In this document: positions 58,420 through 64,000 of the stretch, piece after piece
Layout: each line of letters begins with the position of its first letter
Position numbering within the stretch: position 1 is the stretch's first letter
Notes under the pieces: model-generated
Seen by the model: the letters and a program-made list of their open reading frames with translations, nothing else
Databases searched by the model: none
What the model was told of the DNA's origin: nothing
NCBI GenBank assembly: GCA_000711775.1
Contig: ARYC01000683.1
Span: 62,001-126,000, forward strand
Direction of reading: 5' to 3'
DNA length: 64,000 nt
Source of the DNA: Oxytricha trifallax
Lineage: Eukaryota; Ciliophora; Spirotrichea; Sporadotrichida; Oxytrichidae
Translations under genes and position numbers: made by a program

Positions 58420-61028
58420 TCAATTAATATTGCTTTGTCTTAATCTTGTGTTGCTTGCCCTTATTTTATCTTCAAATTCTCTCATTTTATTTTCTAAGTC
58501 ATTTTTATTTCTCTCTAACCTCACCAACTTTGCTTTTTAAATAATTCAAATACCCATTTATAAATATATAAATTCAATTATATAGGATTTATTTTAATAT
58601 TTGCTTTAAATTCATGAATAGACTCTTTCTTTCTTGGCTATTGGACATCTGTAGCATAGCTCTTAGTCAATCTGTAATTTTGACTTTTTGCCTTTTTATC
58701 TTCAATATGAGAAATATTATTTACTGAGAGATCATTTAAGTTCTATTAGTTCTTTAAGTTTGGGGATTTTACAGCTGAATTTTCTTTATCATAAGTAGTC
58801 GTATTCCTTATTGATCTATAGATTAAATAAATAAAAGAATATTTTAACTTACGAGTAATAAGCAGGCTTCTTGAATAATTGGGATAGCTTAGACGATTGA
58901 AACATTTCACTCAAATTCTGAAGTCTACCACCTTTCTATTTCTGCTCATCTTTTCTATCTGAAACTGAATGCTTTGATTAGTCTTTATTATCAGCAGATT
59001 TTTCAAGTTGCCTCTTAAAATGCTGTGCTAAACTTTTATTGGATTAGGGGCTAAGAGAATTATTGGATTTTTAATCATTTTTTAACTATTCATTCACTCT
59101 TGCCTCAGAGCCACTCTTTATATTTGGTGTTCTCATTATTTATAGCAGCTTGTTAGCTGATTTATTAAGAAGCTCATCGCTAAGCTTGATGTTCTAATCT
59201 TAAATCTCTTGAACAATATTCCTTTCTGGTATCTAAAATCTGTTCACTCTTTCATTTTCACTTGGTCATAAGCTGAAATAATTGACTCATCTAACTTGAT
59301 TTCTTTACGTTTTTAAGCAGAATTGACAACAGCTAACTTTATATTTTACTTAAGAATGTCTCGTACTGTACTGTTAGCATCATGATTATTGTTAATTGGT
59401 GAGGTAAAATTGTTGCTGAGAGAAGTCTTAAAGTACTGCTAATCTGTTTAGTTGTAGAACTGAGATTAAAGTAGATTCTGTTATTGCTAGTTCTAAGCAA
59501 AACTCATTGTACTCTCATTTTCTTTGAGTTAAGCATTTGGCACTTGATGATGTTAAATGTCAGTTACTAGTTATTTCAGCTAATTCATTTCATTTGATAG
59601 AGTGTCAAACTTATTAGTGTAGTCTTACTTGCGACTCTTCAAAAGTTAATTTTCTTACTCAACTCTTTAGTTTAGCTGCTGAAGCTATTGTTGAATTTTA
59701 TCATTCTATTCTAATTACAATTATTGTAGGAATACATTCGATTTGGGAAAATGAATTAAAATTAAATTGATTAAATATTAAAATCATGGCAGTTATCAAA
59801 TCCAAAGGAGCTCAAAATTCAAATCTGAGTCGATTCTACGGTAGATCCCGTAATTTTAGCTGGACTTTACTATTGGCAATATTCCTGAATCATCCAAGGA
59901 AGCGAGATATTTTGATTTTGAGCTAAATACCAAATATAGTAAAAGGGGTTTTCTCGCTTGGGTGAAGAGATAAAATCATTATAGCAATAACAACCACCGT
60001 GCGCTATCCATAGAGTATAATATTATAAGGGTTTGGAGACATTTTCCAAAAATATAACTGAAGGTAATTAATAATTAATTAATTTTAATTTTAATTTTAA
60101 ATCATTTTCCCAATCGAATGTATTCCTACAATATTAAGATTTGAGTTACTGATGAAGCCCAGCAATCACTTAATCTTTCTCAATTTATTAAGCCTTGCTC
60201 TGCTCTTTAATTTTCTCAATCTATGGGTTAAGCTGCTTGTTTTCCTAATCCTTAACATTAAGCAAGTATTCCATATCTTCATTATGTTTCACTTATTACT
60301 CAAGTTGTTGCTAAATTTATTTTATAGTCTGATCCTTACTATCTGTCTTTATAGCAAAATATTCGCTTTGATTTCTTGCCTATCTAGGAGGTGATTTACT
60401 CTTTTGTTTATTTTAAGGCTTTTTATTTGACTTATTTTTCTTCTTCTCATTTAATTCTCTCTGCTGCAGCAAAACTACTTATTATAGCTAGTTTGCTAAA
60501 GTTTCAATGTCATTTCTTAAACTCGATATTATCTCTTCTTTTAAAGAGTTTTCTTTCTTTTCTTTAATTAGCATATCCTCGAGATACTCTCTTTCTCTGT
60601 CTAATACTTTTTAAACTGTTTTATCTAATACCAAATTTGACTTGAACTCCTCAGCCATTACAAGTGATTTATATATTGAACTTAATTCCAAATTTGAAAT
60701 GTTCAGTTGCTTCGATTTTGCAGAGGTGGATCTTTTGCGAGAGTGATTTTTGTTTGAAGAGTTTTATTTCGAAGGTTTTTTTGTTTTCTTTTTCAATTGC
60801 TTCTATTAAAGATTTTGTATCACTTTACTAATTCTATCTTCATTTACATTAGTTTAATAAGAAATTACTTTGAATATTTACAGAATATGCTGCATTTTCT
60901 TTCTCTGCTGGTAAAAATGAGGTTCTATTTATTTAAATATTTGTAGGTACTTAAGACACATGCTAATACCTTTAATTTTAATATGGACTCAGGTCTCTGG
61001 GGTTGAAAAGCTAGGAAGTATTAATCAT
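58420..61028 (-). CDS. Coiled-coil protein
   Basis: ATG 61026-61028 (MINTSQLFNPRDLSPYQ), an intron, then FLPAEKENAAYS. A basic stretch (KKKTKKPSKQNSSNKNHSRK) and coiled coil VLDREREYLEDMLIKEKKE, QQLEQQVKHNEDMEYLL follow. After the element at 59723-60132 the coiled coil resumes (LQLEQNDKIQQQLQQLNQ). Then comes a Ser/Gln/Asn-rich part, and the end ERNKNDLENKMREFEDKI..NIN, TGA 58420-58422. One base appears missing near 59250 (after QVKMKE). It starts 46 bp downstream of the RCC1 gene's stop. Role unknown. Confidence 0.72.
59723..60132. mobile_element. 410 bp ATTGTAGG-ended element in coding sequence, ATT duplication
   Basis: Ends are ~31 bp inverted repeats (ATTGTAGGAATACATTCGAT.. and its inverse, one T indel). 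ATT at 59720-59722 and 60133-60135 is the target duplication and pointer. Keeping one ATT joins LHQQLKSQ to LQLEQNDK in frame on the minus strand. The inner block TTTAGCTGGACTTTACTATTGGC is shared with the foldback at 32371. No coding sense, so a non-autonomous DNA element acting as an IES. Confidence 0.88.
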
Positions 61029-61074
61029 GTAATCTTAGTTTTGATAAGATAAGTTTACAGGATCTAAATTTACA

Positions 61075-62853
61075 TCATAGGCACTCTTGGATATTTGGGT
61101 ATGAAGAATTATTCGCATTGATTTACTAGTAAGATTAGTTTGGTCTTCCAGGTTGATTAAGATACGGTGTGCTGTTAGCATGACCTAAATTGGATGATGA
61201 GTAATTATTATGCATCATACTTTAACCATCCAATTAAACTTGAAGTCTTGGATTTGATGCATTAGATAAATTGTCTTTATCTTTTGAGTTGCCAATAGCT
61301 AAAGCAAAAGATCCACCACAAGCAACTTTTTTAACTTTCTTGTTCTTGAGGTATGTGACTGGATAAGGGTAAGGTCTTGGCTCGAAATCTCCCACTCCAA
61401 GCTCTCCTTTACTGTTTGATCCCCACGTCCAAATAAGTCTATCTCTATCAAGAGCTACTCCAAAGCACCCACCTACACTCACATCTATTATATCTGAATC
61501 TATAACTCCCTTTGGTTCGTAAAATTAACCAAATACTCCAGTTCCCCAGAAGAATAATTACCCGGAGCTTGATAAAGCTGCTGAATGATGTCCTGAAGAG
61601 ATCTTGGTTATGTTATTATTATCAGACAATAACTTTATATAAAAATCAAATTATACTAAGGGAAGGAACCCTCGTTGGAATATCTTTATATTAAATGTTC
61701 TGCATACCAATTCCCAATTACCCAAATGAGTTGTCTCCCATAGAATAAACCTGCCCGTTTCCTAAAAAGTAAGTTTTAATATTTAATTCTTACTTGTTAA
61801 GCATAAAGAATGAAATATTCCAGTCTGTATCTGTGTAATTTCTTCCCCTAATCCTGCTATTATCTAGGGAAAATACTCAAGTTTTGACTACTCAACACTT
61901 AATCCAAGTTATCCAAAATCATTTATTCCACACCCATTAACATTTCCATGATCTACTCATAATATTTTACATAGATTGAATACACTCACTGGAAAGAAAA
62001 AGAGTGTGTTTTCCTCCACAAGCTGCATTTACAATTTTTATATTCTTTTGCTAAAATAATTCTACTAATAATGGAAAGATTCCTTGCTAAAATACAGAAG
62101 ACTCATATAAATATAATTTTTTTATTAAAGATTCATTTCTTCTTTACTATGAGCTAATCTTTCCAAGTCTAAGTTATCCATATTCATACTGACCCCAGGT
62201 GAAGCTGAGTCCATCAATGCTTACACAAGCTGTATGATTCCTGCCACAGCTAATGCTAATTACTTCATAATTTACTAACAACTCGACTGTATTTTACAAT
62301 TAATTTAAATTTATTTACTTTTTAAAACCTATTTAATTAAAAATGATAATTAAACATATAACTAGTTTAAGGGTATTAGAATATTCAAAGCCATTCTTGG
62401 GGGAAGTTTAATATGTATTTAAGTTCTTTACTCCTACTTTATTAAATTTATTGCTTCCCATCATGGAATAAACGTGCCCTTAGAGAGTTAGCAAACATGA
62501 GTGATCCTCTCCAGAAGCAACTTCCTTGATCTTTGTCTGAAATGTAAACTTTTGTACTTTTAATTTTAATTATTAAATTTAATCAGTTTTGCAACTAAAA
62601 TAAAGATAAGTATTCATTTTCAATTCAACTTTAAAAATAAACTTTCCCAAAGTTTACATGACTTGGGAATGTTTAATTTTCTAGTTTCATCGTAACTTGC
62701 TGATATTATACTATGATTTTTATTTTGCAAATCTTGTTCTTATTTACTTGTTTGGTTATATCGATGACCCAAGCCAAGCTGCCCATATTCATCATTACCC
62801 CACACATAGATCGCTGTGTGCTGTTGTTATTGTTAATTCTAATTTGCCTTCAT
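61075..62853 (-). CDS. RCC1-repeat (beta-propeller) protein
   Basis: ATG 62851-62853 (MKANQNQQQQQHTAIYVWGN, then DEYGQLGLGHR). RCC1 repeats follow in separate exons: VASGEDHSCLLTLQGHVYSM, ISISCGRNHTACVSIDGLSF then TWGQYEYGQL, IVNAACGGKHTLFLSS, CGINDFGQLGLS, YSMGDNSFGQLGIG, SSGHHSAALSSSGQLFFWG, and VSVGGCFGVALDRDRLIWTW then GSNSKGELGVGD. The tail is Asn/Ser-rich, TGA 61075-61077. RCC1-like propellers act in many roles, from Ran exchange to scaffolds; nothing here selects one. Intron borders are only partly placed. Confidence 0.87.
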
Positions 62854-62973
62854 TTTGATAAGTTATTTTAATTTCAAATTCAAATAAATCAACTGATTTG
62901 AAGAAATCTAAGCTGTAAAGTTAATAAATGAATTAAAAGATTAACTTAAGAAAATGATCAATATTAAGATTTA

Positions 62974-63951
62974 TCAACTTATATGTTTTATGCTGGCTTT
63001 ATCACTCATTATCAGTTTTGCACCTTAGCACACTGTTTGAATGTCAATAGCCAACCATTTCACTAATAAACAAAATTTTTAATTAGAAAAAATGTCATTT
63101 TTAATATATAGTTTTGATTGATAAAAGTAGGTAAAAAGAGTAATTAATGTAGAGCACTTACAAATATCGTTGTTTTCATAGACCATTCTTTCATACATTT
63201 CAAAAGTTATCACATCTCCTGGTGGTATTTGATTGTTGTCTTATGCACCTTCTTATTCAGATTTCGCTCCAGTGGCTTCTTTGCTTTCTTTTGGGGCCTT
63301 TTTCTGCCCCACTTGATCCACTATTTTCACTTCATTAAATAATTAAAGTTTATGCTTTGGTTGTAATATTAAATACGATGTAAGACCATGATATAATTTA
63401 AATGAAACTTCTATATCTTTTCAAATCGCTAAAGGTATCATCCACAATCTCTTATATGACTTCATCTCGCAAATCGCAGGTCCCCAACCCCTTAATCACA
63501 TCTCTTAAAATTTCAGCGACTGTCTCTTTTTAGCATACCCTTTTTCCTTGGGATCATATATTTTAAACGATAATTTGATTTGCTTGTCAATTGTCTCATT
63601 CAAAAACGTGGCAAATGCAATAATAAACTCCCTGAAATTAATAACTTTGTTGTCGTTTGTGTCAAAAATCCTAAATAAATTCTGACTGTATCCTCCCTTC
63701 TTCAAACCCACGGCTTAACAAAATTCCTCGTAATCTATGACACTATCGTATTTCTGAGATTTAGACAGTTGACTGAAGTAGAGATAGAGATCATTTATCT
63801 CGTCTTGAGTAAATGTAGAGACCTTGGAAAAATTCAACTAAAAATGAATATTATTAATATAATGGCAAAAATTTTGATTGTGTACAGAAAAGAGCTGGGA
63901 AAAAATCAATACTTACAAAGCTCACTTTATTTTAGTGTTTGAAACTCCCAT
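62974..63951 (-). CDS. EF-hand calcium-binding protein (calcineurin-B-like fold)
   Basis: ATG 63949-63951 (MGVSNTKIK), intron, then STFTQDEINDLYLYFSQLSK and a canonical EF loop DTNDNKVINFREF (12 residues, Asp1, Asn3, Asn5, Glu12). A second, degenerate loop is DPKEKGYAKKET. The frame slips by one base in the A run of GCTAAAAAGAG near 63525 and resumes as ETVAEILRDVIKGLG. A linker follows (VKIVDQVGQKKAPKESKE, PPGDVITFEMYERMVYENND), then after an intron WLAIDIQTVCQGAKLIMSDK, TGA 62974-62976. MGVSNTK could be N-myristoylated (Gly2, Ser5), as in calcineurin B. Upstream sequence lies at the window edge. Confidence 0.8.
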
Positions 63952-64000
63952 TCTAATAAATTAAATATAAATATTATAATTTTAATAAGTATGAAAGCTC

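Overview
The window looks like germline (micronuclear) DNA of a spirotrich ciliate close to Oxytricha/Sterkiella. The DNA is strongly AT-rich. Conserved genes read through only when TAA and TAG mean glutamine and TGA is the stop. Introns are short (about 30-120 bp, GT..AG). Genes are cut by internal eliminated sequences (IESs) bounded by 3-9 bp direct repeats (pointers). Three TBE-type transposons with C4A4 telomere-like ends are present, a hallmark of Oxytricha-type germlines. The genus is inferred, not proven.

Left part (1-19.9 kb): TBE copies A (1616-5694), B (8559-12626) and C (15504-19571) all lie in the same orientation. They are separated by two copies of a 2.9 kb spacer that look identical by eye, except for a ~0.5 kb element with runs of G/C at its ends. 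Each TBE carries a transposase, a 22 kDa ORF on the opposite strand and a zinc-finger/kinase ORF, and each is flanked by ATT duplications. Open frame on the minus strand resumes across TBE A and TBE C when one ATT is kept, so the array probably sits inside one host gene.

Middle part (20-38.7 kb): a Piwi protein gene (minus), an AGC kinase (plus), a Q/N-rich protein (minus), a cytosolic carboxypeptidase of the tubulin-deglutamylase type (minus), a coiled-coil protein (minus), a large near-perfect foldback repeat, a damaged or divergent kinase (plus) and a pfkB sugar kinase (minus).

Right part (38.9-64 kb): a Q/N-rich protein and a TTLL tubulin ligase (plus), a mitochondrial i-AAA/FtsH-type protease (plus) with three resolvable IESs, a small probably secreted protein, two large coiled-coil proteins, two unknown genes, an RCC1-repeat protein and an EF-hand protein (all minus).

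Functional links are limited. Piwi and TBE transposases both belong to ciliate genome rearrangement. TTLL and the carboxypeptidase act in opposite directions on tubulin side-chain modification. Otherwise the genes look like an ordinary gene-dense germline segment. Many exon and IES borders come from frame and family matches read by eye; those not listed remain unresolved.
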